Positions 40,406 to 51,230 of a DNA stretch of 61,984 nt are shown here, piece by piece. Below the pieces are notes generated by a model, which was given only the letters and a program-made list of their open reading frames with translations, was not told where the DNA came from and did no database searches. A program made the translations under genes and the position numbers. Origin of the DNA: Terfezia claveryi (taxonomy: Eukaryota; Ascomycota; Pezizomycetes; Pezizales; Pezizaceae); contig WHUX01000276.1 in the NCBI GenBank assembly GCA_015179025.1, positions 1-61,984 on the forward strand, read 5' to 3'. Position 1 is the stretch's first letter. Every line of letters begins with the position of its first letter.

Positions 40406-42121
40406 CTAATCATCACAACCCAAGAATCCACTTCGCACCTCGGGAGTAAGAGGTTCCCTATTTTCCGGCTCGGACCCCTCGGAGGTGGAGGGTGCAGAAT
40501 CGTTGAGATCCTGAATCTTGCCTGAATCGTTTACAGATTCCATCATCAGACTATCGACACTCGGAGATTTCAGTGGCTTTCTCGATTCTGCAATATTCTT
40601 CGCCTTTCTGAGTTTTGCATCCTGCCTCTTAAGTTGCTTCCCCTTGCGTTTATGCCGCAAGGTTCGGCCCACGGTAGCTCCATCACGACATTCTGAACCA
40701 GATTCTTCCGAATCGGCGATTTCCTCAATAATTCCGTTCTCCTGGTCGATAAAGCTTTGTAGCTTCTCCTCCTCTCCCTCCATCCAAGACAGAGGACCTG
40801 TGGCATTCTGGAAGTCTACATCGACCTTGACAAATGGATTGCCGTTGTTGCATGCATAACCATAGTCGATCAGTACGTGGAAGATGGAAATACTCAAAAT
40901 TAGCCGAAAGCGCTTGCGCGTCATTATCACCTCCCGCGAGACAAAACTGTTTGGCAGGGCATAAGAAACAACAACCCTGTTCTCTGCTGGGTTGAAACGT
41001 CCAGTTGATCCGTCGTGAGTAATAGCGCGCACAAGCTTGTTGCAAAGCGCTTCCTTATTGAACGCGTCCGCAAGCATGGGAATGAGTAGTGTTGAAAGTT
41101 CTCTGACAGGGTCAAATTGCGTATGCTTATAGCTGCGTGTCAGATTCTCTGAGTTTATATGCATAGTCATCAATCCATTGCTTATGGCATACCCTCGGCC
41201 AGAAGTGAAGTCCCAATATTGTATCGTGCACCGCCGGTGACATTCCTCAAGGGCAACCGGATCTTCAGCAGAAACTTCTCCCGCATCAATTTTGGCTGTC
41301 ACTTGTTTTTTGATAAACGCAGTCGCATAATCGAAATACAGGCAGTGTTGTTGTATAGCAATATCTATTTCGCTAATCGTCTTCGGATCATTTCCAACAC
41401 CCAGTCCCGGGATAACAGTCCTAATTTCATGTGCATATCCCCTGGTTTCCATTGGCGTTTCTACATCGGAGGAGGGGGTTGATGGGGGAAGTGTTGGACG
41501 AACAACCCCCGCGAAGCCAGCTAGTCCAACTTCAATTAGCTGCTCAAGACTTGGTTGATGTTCATATGCCTTGTATTCTATTCGAGTTCTTCCCCTTTGG
41601 AAGACGGTGATTGATGGGTCAGGTATCCACGTTGGACCAACAGCACGCCCGTAGACAGGTACGCCGAGTTCAGACCTGGAAACGTATGGAAGCTGCGTAT
41701 CCAAAATTTGTGGATGCTTATCCATGTTCTTGTCTTTCTTTTCGTTGGCTGGCCCTACTCTATGGGAGCTGGAATGAGACGGGGACGACACATCTGGGGA
41801 TGTTGGATCCATAGTCCTCTCGCCGAAAGGTGTTTCGGCGTCGGAGGCGGAAAGGCCTAGAATCCGCGTATCCGGGATCTGTTGATTATTATCCACGTTC
41901 TCATTATTATATTCGTGGTTTGGATCTTCTACATCCGCATTCTGAGGACAGGCGTATGACTTATGGCCAATATCAGTATTCTTGTCGTAAATAGACGCTT
42001 CCACATGAGAACTCGGCCAAGGAAGTGATGTATTGGACGGCTTTAGATTCATATTCTGTTCGCAGATTGGCAGCTCTACAGGCGAGCTCGGAGGAGATGT
42101 GAAAGACCATTTTGGATCCAT
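40406..42121 (-). CDS. Orphan nuclear-type protein, 571 codons, intact
   Basis: Longest intact frame in the window that does not look like a transposon. ATG at 42121 in good context (AAATATGG). The N-terminal third is Ser/Pro-rich and built from degenerate repeats: DNNQQIPDTRILGLSASD ... GERTMDP (residues 76-106) matches DKHPQILDTQLPYVSRSE ... GRAVGP (133-163), and SSPVELPI / SSHVEASI mark two older units. The middle (about 170-450) looks like a folded domain (CTIQYWDFTSGRGYAISNGL; KRFRLILSISIFHVLIDYGY). The C-terminus is acidic, then strongly basic (HKRKGKQLKRQDAKLRKAK, about 490-508; probable nuclear signal), then Ser/Glu-rich. No transmembrane segment or signal peptide. I recognise no family. 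Confidence 0.65.
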   Translation of the reverse strand: MDPKWSFTSPPSSPVELPICEQNMNLKPSNTSLPWPSSHVEASIYDKNTDIGHKSYACPQNADVEDPNHEYNNENVDNNQQIPDTRILGLSASDAETPFGERTMDPTSPDVSSPSHSSSHRVGPANEKKDKNMDKHPQILDTQLPYVSRSELGVPVYGRAVGPTWIPDPSITVFQRGRTRIEYKAYEHQPSLEQLIEVGLAGFAGVVRPTLPPSTPSSDVETPMETRGYAHEIRTVIPGLGVGNDPKTISEIDIAIQQHCLYFDYATAFIKKQVTAKIDAGEVSAEDPVALEECHRRCTIQYWDFTSGRGYAISNGLMTMHINSENLTRSYKHTQFDPVRELSTLLIPMLADAFNKEALCNKLVRAITHDGSTGRFNPAENRVVVSYALPNSFVSREVIMTRKRFRLILSISIFHVLIDYGYACNNGNPFVKVDVDFQNATGPLSWMEGEEEKLQSFIDQENGIIEEIADSEESGSECRDGATVGRTLRHKRKGKQLKRQDAKLRKAKNIAESRKPLKSPSVDSLMMESVNDSGKIQDLNDSAPSTSEGSEPENREPLTPEVRSGFLGCDD

Positions 42122-45100
42122 ATTTATTCCTGTATCGTAAGGTAAATTGTGTTGGTTGCACCTTTTCTGGGTTGAGTTTGATATTGGGTGATCAACTTCA
42201 ACACCAGGTAAATGGCAGTGGAAAAAAGTGTTGGAGGGAAATGGAGATTTAGGTACTGTCAGAATGAGGATACTTATAAATAGTTAGATTCTCCTAAATA
42301 CGTAAATGTGTGTCAACAATAATAAATCATGATTGAATTGCCGCCGATTACTTTGTAAAATGAAAATGGCAACCTCTGGTGTCCTTGTGGCACACATCAG
42401 GGATGTGATTATCCTTCCCTTTTGTGGTGGGTATGAATTATGGTATTCAACGTCTTGCTACCCCGTCCAACTGGTCCGACTACTTGGCACAGCGAAGGGA
42501 CCGGTTGTAACAATGTTCCCACTTTGACCTCACGTAATGAAGAATTAGGCTCTCCGGCAGCTATATACTTAGTACATAAACCCGACTCACCTCGCAGGTA
42601 TTGCTTGCACTCTCAAGTAATATTTATATATGCCCTCCCTACTGCAGTGGTTTCAATAACTGGCGTATTCGCATTAAAACCACGCCTGCACCCAGATCAT
42701 AACACAATAGCCGGACTAGGCTGAATACAGGTCGACTAAAGGATTGGGGGTTGATCAATATCCCATGCATGGGCTGGGAAGAGTTGTAGTCGGAGGTACT
42801 GTACACTGCATGCGGATTCGAAACATTTGCATGCGCCACTCAACTCATGGAGTTCCGTAGAACCCAAAGAACGACGGCAGCTCTTCATAACAACTACTAT
42901 GGCAGTATACTATGTTAAAGGAACGAGAGGGGATTTTTCTCCATAATCTCGCGGTCCCGATGAGCCCCCAGACACGCTAGGTGTTCAGTTGCGATTGTTA
43001 AATTGTACAGCCACAACAGTAAATAGAAAAAACTTCTTCTGGGGAGATGAGGATAATGACCTCTGTGTAAAACTCGGCAAGGGGTGCTTCTACCATATTC
43101 TACGCCTGTCACAATTGCTCACCTAGCTTCATCTATGGAGAGACAGGGCCTTTATCTCGCCGTCGATCACCCGAGATATGTGCACTACCGTCTAGTATCT
43201 CCCGCCTAACCTTAGGCTACCTACTGCAACGTATAGGTAGACCAAAAAAAAAACCGGTATATCTAATGCTCTGTTTGCACTACTGTATGACGATTTGTGT
43301 CGAGAATTAGACGTAAATTGCACTCAAAGCCACTCGAAACCTTTCGCACGGGGGGCATGTGCATGGGATACTGCTAAATAAGTGATAATGGTACGTACGT
43401 ATATGCCTTATAATTACGGGCGCATGCATACATGGTTGTGGCGTTTGTAGTGTGAAATGATGTACAAAGAACGACAACAAGGGTTTCTTTGACGCGAAAT
43501 GGTTTCACAAGTGGCGGAAACAATGATCTTAGAAAGTCAAGAGGTACCTAATCTGTCTGCGGCTGCGTTCGTGTTACCATGCCTGTCCTGCGTGGATCCG
43601 AATGACAAACGACCGCGAAGGCGCCCCGACTCAGAGGTACCTAGTAGGCTACTACTACTTTTTTTTTTGGAGGGGAAGTCTAGGTATACGTCTATGGAGC
43701 TAAACAAGGTAAAAGAAACTTGATAAGCCTTCACTAGGAAAAACCATCACAAGCCGATGCTCAGCTCCACCCTCTTCCTTCCTCTCACAAAGTTTTAAGC
43801 CTCAATTGGGAACCAGCGTCCCCTCATCTTCAGGTGACTCCCAACAGCCAACTTCCTGTCAAAAAATACCACTACGGAGCTGGTGGATTTACCAAGTCTC
43901 CGGTTACCGCCGGTGAGCCAACGTGCGCCCAAAATCCCTCTCACTCCCATATGCTGTATGATAGGCTACCACTACTAGCGTTGTGTGACGTTGCCCTGTT
44001 CGCGAGTTCTGGTTATCGCAATAGGTAGTGTTACTTCTGTGTCCCTCAAAGAAAACTAGTCACCCTCGTCTTGTTGATCTGTACGGCATTGAATTCATGG
44101 CTTCCCGGATTTACATGCAGGCATTGTGTCACTGGCACAGCTGCTCTCTGTAAACGGATGATTTATATCTTATAACAGTGTAGTTTGTGTGTGTGCACCA
44201 AATGTGCAACCTGATATTCAAACGTGTGCTGTATGATCATCCATAGATACAAATGATTGAACCTCTCTAGATAGCTATCCACCTGAATTGCATGGGGGAG
44301 CAAAACAATATTACCAAACTATCCACAATTCTATTGTAGTAGGTATCATTTAGTTTGGTGGAGATGGAGACATAATGAATCTCGGCAGACGTGACGCGGG
44401 ATGTTTCCGGGCAGGCCAAACCCACCGGCACTGGCCAGTGGCTAGTGCACGCATGCACCAGCAATACAGGCTAGCTATAGCTGACTGAGTAAAACAACAA
44501 CAGATGGTACACTCATGTTGGCTTATAGATTGTTCCAACTTGCTGGGTCTTTCCTACTATCTTAGTACCTCTAAAATCGATTCAACCTCTGAGGAGGCAG
44601 CCGTCATTATTTCAGATCAAGCTACTTCAAGACAACCCACGTGAGCTCTCAGTAAACAATTTATGCCTACAACAATATTTTCAGCGAACACTAAATGGTG
44701 AAAATGCGGAGTGATACGCCCTACCCCATCAACGTGTAACACAGTAACTGCAAGCTCAGTTTATTCATAAGCGTCAACTAGGTATTCCCAGAGAATTCCA
44801 ATTTCGGACATAATAACCACCAACTGCCGGTTCCCCGCATCCTGTTGATTTGGAACAAGAAGATAATATTTACCTGGCACCAGAGACTTTTGTTACATCA
44901 GCTGCACCGGCCATGTTACAATCCAAGGTGTCCGTCCCATGGACCAACCCGTCTAGAGCTTTAACTGGAGTGGAGGTAGCAGGGCTCCAGCGCAAGTGCC
45001 ATGTTCAAAAAGGCTGCTACTCTGGGAACCCTAGAGAGAGTGAGCATAGCGTGGTGAACCTTTTCAAGGGACGCAAGAAGTCATTATTCATTGGCCACGA

Positions 45101-46422
45101 GATTTTATAGAAATGCAGATAGCTTCAATGAAAGTATTGCATTGCTTGTTGCATAGCGTGCACTAGCCACTGACCGGTGCGTTTGCCCGGAACGCTATCC
45201 ATGTACCGGTATCAGACACCGAAAACTAGCTCGTGTGCAATAAAGGGTGAATCGAGTGCGGCAGACTTATCCGAACCGCGCTCTCGACAAGTCAATTCCG
45301 TCTAGGGCAGTAGGTAGATGCACAGTCACAGAATGAGTGCAGTCCCGGAGTTTGTTACATAATTGTTATACCCGTCGTTAACATGCACATTACGCCAACA
45401 CAGACGCCTAGGCGCTCTTGTGCTCGTTTGCACCTAGGACTTGCAAAGCTGACCAGTAACTTCGAGCAACTTCTGTTTTGAGGTTTCTTAAATGAGAAAG
45501 ATAGCTATAACAATTAGGTAGGTACATAGCAGGAAATTCTGTTATGTGGGTTTTATTTTCTGAGACAGTGTCCCGAATTGAATGTGCGGGTATCAGTTAC
45601 AAGACAGTTACGCATGACGTTACTGAATGATGTAGTCACGAGGTAGTCACGAGTCTATGTGGTGTGTGTATAGCCGAGACTCCGTGCAGAATTACTAACG
45701 AATTTCATTCAGGTCAGCATGTGTTACCCAAACTGACAATATTGCGTACCTGGACTAACCTTGAAAATCGAGACTTTGTCCCTAGGCTCTTGTCCTAAAG
45801 GATCATGACAAGTGTAGGTTAACTTCGGTGTGTGTAAGAAGCTTTCTATACCTCCGAGCAAAGGTAAACTCCTCCTGGCGCTTATGGTCATACTCTACTA
45901 TGGAAGTTCAGCTAGGCTCAATCTATGTAGACATGTTGTTGTGTCAGGTATGCCATACCACAATAAGAGGTGTTTCAAAAACAAAGACCTTATTATTAAT
46001 TAAGTAGGTACTGCTGGTAACAGTTACCGGTATCGGAGCAGCAAGCATACACTGAAACTCATAACCGAGTATCTCTGCTTGTATAGGCTCAGAGCCTGGT
46101 GAATGCAGGTCACGTTGAGCCCGGGTTGGGGCAGGGGAAATTGTCTCAGTTTGTCTGGTGTGTCTCTGGATGTACCGGTACATGTCACCAACACGATAAA
46201 AATCTGGTCCCTAGACCCGCTCGGAGGAAATTTATAGGGCACTTATAGGACATATATAGAACATCACTCATTCCATCTGCTTTGCAAGCTTCGAACCATT
46301 AATTACCACTCGCTCGCACATATCAATACTATACTATCGTATCCTTATTGCTCTCTCATCAGCCCACAGTCAACGTCTGCACTCTATTATCCTCTATTGT
46401 GTCTTTCGCATTACCTGCAACG
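42122..46422. other. 4.3 kb low-copy region without a supported gene
   Basis: Normal base composition, no TE protein motif, and only short open frames on both strands (the longest below 100 codons). Small features: poly-T/A patches near 43240 and 43660, and a tandem GTAGTCACGAG pair at 45632-45653. From about 46220 it becomes promoter-like (TTTATAGGGCAC, then CT-rich leader) ahead of the gene at 46490. Confidence 0.45.
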
Positions 46423-46487
46423 GTATGTAATCCTTGCATATAGTCCCCACAATAGAAGTGTCTAATATCGATGAATCTATAATATAG
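46423..46487 (+). other. Predicted 65-bp intron in the 5' UTR
   Basis: Donor GTATGT at 46423, branch-like TCTAAT at 46461-46466, acceptor TATAG at 46483-46487. The spacing is typical for filamentous fungi. The ATG at 46490 lies two bases into the next exon. Confidence 0.55.
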
Positions 46488-46489
46488 GT

Positions 46490-47194
46490 ATGGCTGATAG
46501 AGAATCACCATATGTAATTGCCCTCCCTCGTATTCATTTGGCGAACCGCAAGCCAGCTTTGCTCTCAGCTGAGCAACAGGCGAATTACAACAAACTTTCT
46601 CCAACTGTTCAAAATTTCATGCAATGGTTCACAAAGGTTGTAGACACGAACATCTTCTCATCCAAAAAAAATTACAGTGGAACCACGGAACAAGATTCTC
46701 GGTATTGGACGCATTTATCCATGCATGAGTTTTGGGCCTATCACGCCCCCCGTCGCGTCTTGACCACCAGAGCGGATGTTTCAAATACCTCCACACAGAC
46801 ATTCTTGGCAGGATCTGATCCAGCAGATCACCGCAAAAAAATCATTCAGATTCTTAAGGAGAGCCAACTTTTCCCCGATCACGAAAGCCTTGTGTTTAGC
46901 ATTCCCAGTGAACCCGGAAGTGCGAGTATCAAATCACACTGGTTTATCGACATCCTCTACGAATGGAACGAGCTTAGTGGAACGATGAACGTCGTATTCC
47001 GCACAATCTTCCTAGTACTAAAGGGAGAAACCCTGCGAAGCGCCCAAAACCATCTCCCTGCCTCAACTACATCTGTTGAGGTTTCTTATTCATACCGGGA
47101 TATGGATTTTGATCCGAATATATGGAATAAGGCCATGCCTGCCTCTAAGTCCGTCAACGAAGTCAAGCAGGATATCGCAAAATACAGCACCTAG
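46490..47194 (+). CDS. Orphan protein, 234 codons, intact
   Basis: ATG at 46490, two bases after a canonical fungal splice acceptor. Stop TAG at 47192. Soluble protein, no signal peptide or membrane segment. Blocks: LPRIHLANRKPALLSAEQQA; MQWFTKVVDTNIFSSKKNYS; TEQDSRYWTHLSMHEFWAYH; SIKSHWFIDILYEWNELSGT; YRDMDFDPNIWNKAMPASKS. Intact coding texture without RIP-type stops, a TATA-like and CT-rich leader and an intron argue for a real host gene. I recognise no family. It could be a lineage-specific gene or a captured piece of a transposon. Confidence 0.6.
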   Translation: MADRESPYVIALPRIHLANRKPALLSAEQQANYNKLSPTVQNFMQWFTKVVDTNIFSSKKNYSGTTEQDSRYWTHLSMHEFWAYHAPRRVLTTRADVSNTSTQTFLAGSDPADHRKKIIQILKESQLFPDHESLVFSIPSEPGSASIKSHWFIDILYEWNELSGTMNVVFRTIFLVLKGETLRSAQNHLPASTTSVEVSYSYRDMDFDPNIWNKAMPASKSVNEVKQDIAKYST

Positions 47195-47940
47195 GTACTG
47201 CCTAGATTTCATCTTATTTCTACCTGGTCACGGGGATCAATATCTAGCAAAGCTAGTGTCTCTCTTGTAGCGACACCTCCCTAGGACACTCATGTTAGCG
47301 ATAGTTTGTGTCTGAATGGATAAGTTGAGAATTTTGATGTTTTCTGAGGCATTTTTTCATTCTATGTTTTCACGAGTCTCTTCTAGCTAGTCAACAGAGA
47401 AAATCAATTGCCGATCGTTCCACTTGCCTGTTAATTATATTTACTTCTATCATGGAAGGATAGTGGAATTATAGTGACAGCCATTATGTACTTTCGCAGA
47501 GTCATCCTGAAACTAAACAGGCTTCAAAACACAAATTCAAGGTATACTGTAATTCTTGTGGGAAATACTCTCGCCGGTCGCCCTAAGCCTGAGCAGGAAA
47601 GGATGGATAAGGGCGGTGTATATAAGCAGATACAAACTGCGTATTTTCTGAGGATAGAGAACTAGGACCATAAGCAATAAGCCTTATAGCGATATCTAGA
47701 TAGCTCTCTCTACTTTGAATATACACACGCAATTCTCTTCACGATTCCTCAGCTACATAACCTCGTAACCTTACAATTCCTCCCGAAAACACCTGTTTGC
47801 AGAGCTCTGCCAACGCACCAAACACCTCCGGATACGTTCTACCGACGCAAGATATAATTCCCACATCTACATCAGAACCCACACACAACCATCACAAACA
47901 ACGACTCTGGGCCCACAATATAATTTTTTGTTAGAAAACT
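47195..47940. other. Unassigned spacer and possible LINE 5' UTR
   Basis: No gene. From about 47690 the sequence becomes CA/CT-rich and leads into the LINE ORF1 remnant. It may be that element's 5' UTR. TATAAGCAG at 47619-47627 is TATA-like. Confidence 0.35.
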
Positions 47941-47994
47941 TATTTTTGTGACATCACTCAATAGATTGGCCAACACTACAGAGCCGCAAACAGC

Positions 47995-48485
47995 CACCAC
48001 CACAAATCGAACATTACCAACCTGCCAGGCAAGGAAAAGAGAAAGGACAATCCCCGGACGATGGATCTCTATTTACTACTACAGGCACGGCTGCCAGTCA
48101 CCGGGCAATCAGCAGCCACTATCCCTCAGCGGATACGAAAGCATTGCAATATTGCCACAGCCACATTGTCAGAGGCGGCTTCCAGACTCACTACCGAGAA
48201 AATTGAGGAATGGTTCATGGCTATGAATTTGCTACGTACCGAAGACTATGATCGATGGTCCGAATTCGCCCGTAAGGACGATAGAAAAGTCTCGCAACAT
48301 TACTCTACTTACTACTGAGTACTAGAATCGTGCAGCGAGACACTTATAGAGCATTAAGGCCAGTCCTGCCCCACCACCATCAGCCCACAACAAGTGTCGG
48401 ACATAGGCACCTCCGACCATCCAGTAAACAAAAACGGCGGGAACACAGACATACTGACACACGGCTCTGGACCCACTGTGGTTCA
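47995..48485 (+). pseudogene. LINE E: ORF1 remnant related to LINE C
   Basis: The plus strand reads LPGKEKRKDNPRTMDLY, LLLQARLPVTGQSAATIPQ and TTEKIEEWFMAMNLLRTEDY. The start parallels LINE C ORF1 (QRKRKDNPGKLDK ... KTRLPVTGHPATVTTLQ). After a stop at 48316, Pro/Thr-rich sequence resembling the second ORF1 segment (PVLPHHHQPTTSV) continues to about 48480. No ORF2 or tail. It ends where a long LTR begins. Confidence 0.4.
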
Positions 48486-48698
48486 TTAGTTAATATGGGC
48501 GCCCATAGTAAACTTAATTAAAAGTTTCAACTTTAGTCCAAGTTTAGGTCTAAGTCGCGAGTTTTCGGCCAAGTTAGACCTGCTGAGGCTTAGCCATGAA
48601 ACCTTTGAACCGAAGTGAGACTTTTCAAGCAAGTTGAGACCTTTAAAAAGGCTATGGAGAATAGTTTGAGACTTTGGAGAGGCCTTAGCTACTTCGTG

Positions 48699-48785
48699 AG
48701 ACCCTATTAAGGTTTCCTTCTCTACAGAGACCCTGTTAAGGTTTCCTTCTCTGCAGAGACCCTATTAAGGTTTCATTTTCTGTAG
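48699..48785. repeat. Three tandem 29-bp units
   Basis: AGACCCTRTTAAGGTTTCCT plus TCTCTRCAG, three times without gaps. Related GAGAC...TTT patches surround it (48600-48700), so the array grew from a common local motif. Confidence 0.9.
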
Positions 48786-49102
48786 AGATCAAGGTGAGGT
48801 CTCCTACCTCCTCTACTAGCTCTCATTGTAAGAGGTTGTTTATTCGTTTTAAGAGAAGCTAGTCTTCAATATATTTTAGCCTCTCCGACTCCATTATTAT
48901 CTGTCGTTGTTATCTATCTCGTTATCTGATATTTTCGTTGGGAAGTTTATTTTGCTGTCAGCCTTGGCTCTCCAAGGCCTCCTATATATATACCTCGATC
49001 TCTCACACTCTCTTTGCCCTGTATCCAAGGTCTTTGTATTAAGCGTATAGTATTTGGTTCTATCATTTACTTTCCTAAGTGCTTCAAATTTATATATATT
49101 TT

Positions 49103-49380
49103 GCTTCTATTCGAGTCTTTTGCTGGGTTTCTGTAGGTTTGATTTTATATTTACATGAGACTTTTTTTTACTTTTATTGGAGTCTTTTGCTAGGTTTCCA
49201 TAGGGTTAAATTTGAATTTGCTTTGAGACTTATTTTTTGCTTCTATTGGAGTCTTTTGCTAGGTTTTCGTAGGGTTAAATTTAAATTATACGAGACATTT
49301 ATATAGCTTCTATTCAAGTCCTTTGCCAGGTTTCCGTGTAGTGAATTTACATGAGATTTTGCATTGGCTTCTATCACGAG
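49103..49380. repeat. Four tandem units of 61-69 bp
   Basis: Units start at 49103, 49170, 49239, 49306 and (partial) 49367 with GCTTCTATTGGAGTCTTTTG, then CTAGGTTTCCGTAGGGTTAA. They lie after the TATA box, so they would be in the transcribed leader. Confidence 0.88.
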
Positions 49381-49582
49381 CCCTAGCAGTGCTTCACTAG
49401 TGAGACCTATGTAAAGTTTCCATAGGACGGAGACCATAATACGTGAAACCTAAACAAAGTTTTGTTCGAAACCTCAAAAGGTTTATCTGAAACCACCAAA
49501 AGTTTCCGAGTAGACCTTTGGAGGTTTCCTATACAATTGTTGATACAAAACTCTTTTGATCTCACTCTTGAGACTTGACCAA

Positions 49583-49711
49583 ATGAACTACAATGGACCC
49601 ACCAATAACCTAGACCCAAGAATTGCGGAAATAGTACACATAGAATATCAGGCCCAACCTAAAGTTACCGGAGGTTATTATGGTAGCGTTTATACCAAGT
49701 TAGGCTGGATA
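49583..49711 (+). pseudogene. N-terminus of a Gag-like protein cut by Copia B
   Basis: ATG at 49583: MNYNGPTNNLDPRIAEIVHI, then EYQAQPKVTGGYYGSVYTKL and GWIYW. It is interrupted at about 49712 by the LTR of Copia B. It follows the long LTR directly, so it is probably that element's Gag. No domain recognised. Confidence 0.4.
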
Positions 49712-49982
49712 TATTGGAATAAGGATAATAGGACGACATAGGATAAGCTGACGGCATAGGGTAAGCTGACATAAGATGTGAACAGCTGAAGGGCTTCTAT
49801 GTTTAGATATCAAACAGAGTCAATGGGATACTTAAGGTGGATGGATTTCCTTATTACTATGTTAATCAATTAAGCAAGCGGCTTCTCTTATAGGATATAC
49901 GAATATATCTCTTTCTTTCATATAGTATATGAATATACTATTATCCTCATGAATGAATGAACAGCATAGAACGATTTCTATA
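49712..49982 (+). repeat. 5' LTR of Copia B (about 271 bp)
   Basis: The end is fixed by the primer site at 49983. The start is chosen at TATTGG by analogy with Copia A (TGTTGA, mutated to TATTGA in its 3' LTR). It contains two near-identical TATAGNATATACGAATATA stretches (about 49889-49960). Confidence 0.65.
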
Positions 49983-50023
49983 TGGTAGCAACACCAACGT
50001 TCCATATATAAGCAACACAGACT

Positions 50024-51230
50024 CCACTATACAAATATCATCTAATCTACCACCCCTACTACCATCTCGACCTGCAACACCTCAAACTATGGCGGACTCT
50101 ATATTCAAACCACCCAAGGTGGTATGAGCTCTAAAAGACTAAGACAACTACCACCCATGTACTACTAGTATAACGTGAGTACTGCTAGTAGTAGGAATGT
50201 TGTCCTTAGTTATAGGAAACAAAACAACCCGACCAACCACTATAGCAGATACATAGGATATTAGGGCTGCTAAAGCTCTTATCACCATTATCGCCAATTG
50301 TAAAGAAGAGGCTCAGACTCTCATTGAAGTATGTATAACTCCAGCTGAAGCATGGGAAATCCTCAAAACCTACTATAAAGGAAGAATTCAGACACACCTG
50401 TCTGCTTTTCTACTCAATATTACAGCCCTATGGTTTGACAATAGGAAAACTACTATTGCTGACTACATTACCACTTTCAAAGGCAAATAGAATTTGCTCT
50501 AACTCAATACCACTACTGTAGTGGTAGGCACAGATTCACTAGCTGTAGTGACATCAGTAAGAAAAAAAGTAGCATCAGGACGCCAGGTGGTATCTCCAGA
50601 AGACAAAGTTGTCTCTTGTATCTTTTATATCTTTTGTATCTCCTGGGTGTCTCCTGAGTGTCTTCTATATGTCTTCCAGTATCTTCCAATATCTCTAAGA
50701 AATACTGGAAGACATTCTGCCAATTGTAGAGACATACCTTGTTTCTAGTGGTATTACTGTCTCTAGAGACACTGGAGACAAACTATTTTCTTTTCTGATA
50801 GATTAAAACTTTTATTAATACAGATGCATAGAAAGCAACTATACTACTCACAATGCTACTAAAATTCTAGAACTACTAAAATATTATCAACAATATTATA
50901 ACTTTAATAGTAGATCTATTATATAGTACTATTATTTTCTACTTTAAAGAGCTATTAGAGTAAGCTAAAACCTTCTAACAACTTAAAAAACTAGCTAAAC
51001 TATTATCAACTTTTACTATTAAGAGCTATATATACTACAAGTCAAAAGAATAGCTAAATATATCTTACAATAAACTAGAGTATCAAACAAAAAAGCAGAA
51101 CTAGAATTAAATATAAACTTATATTACTAGTATAATAGTAGTAGTACTACTACTACCTATAGAAGATAAGTAGTTAATATACAACTTTATAATAAATATA
51201 TAAACTAAAATAGATAAGAAAGATTAGTAA
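50024..51230 (+). pseudogene. Copia B Gag (degraded)
   Basis: Homologous to Copia A Gag: MADSIFKPPKVV, a stop; ALITIIANCKEEAQTLIEVC; EAWEILKTYYKGRIQTHLSA and FLLNITALWFDNRKTTIADY. The start codon has changed from ATG to ATA at about 50005. It is interrupted by the MITE at 50554-50798 and resumes with LLIQMHRKQLYYS-like sequence in worse condition. Confidence 0.75.
50554..50798 (+). mobile_element. MITE copy 2 (245 bp) in Copia B gag
   Basis: TCAGTAAGAAAAAAAGTAGC ... AACTATTTTCTTTTCTGA. The best preserved copy. Ends match as imperfect inverted repeats. An internal hairpin has 13-bp perfect arms TGTCTTCCAGTAT (50670-50682) and ATACTGGAAGACA (50702-50714). Flanks TGACA/TGATA. No coding capacity. 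Confidence 0.8.

Larger units (their letters stand above)
48489..49543 (+). repeat. Long LTR (about 1.05 kb) with internal tandem repeats
   Basis: Begins TAGTTAATATGGGCGCCCAT, which looks like a TG-to-TA-changed TGTTAATATGGGCGCCCA LTR start, and contains the perfect palindrome TATGGGCGCCCATA. A TATA box (CCTATATATATACC) lies at about 48981-48994. The right border near 49543 is a guess. It is followed within 40 bases by a Gag-like ATG, as expected for a 5' LTR. Two tandem arrays lie inside and are listed separately. Confidence 0.45.

Noticed and set aside
43499..44028. Short frames with Cys and Arg clusters that resemble Zn2Cys6 pieces
   Set aside because: Cysteine spacing does not fit a Zn2Cys6 or C2H2 motif and the frames are short and unconnected.
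44850..45110. 86-codon plus-strand frame
   Set aside because: Starts after stops in all directions, with no promoter-like leader, motif or splice sites; not supported.
49079..49306. 75-codon hydrophobic frame with repeated YWSLLLGF motif
   Set aside because: Reading frame through the 61-69 bp tandem repeats of an LTR leader; the repetition is at DNA level.
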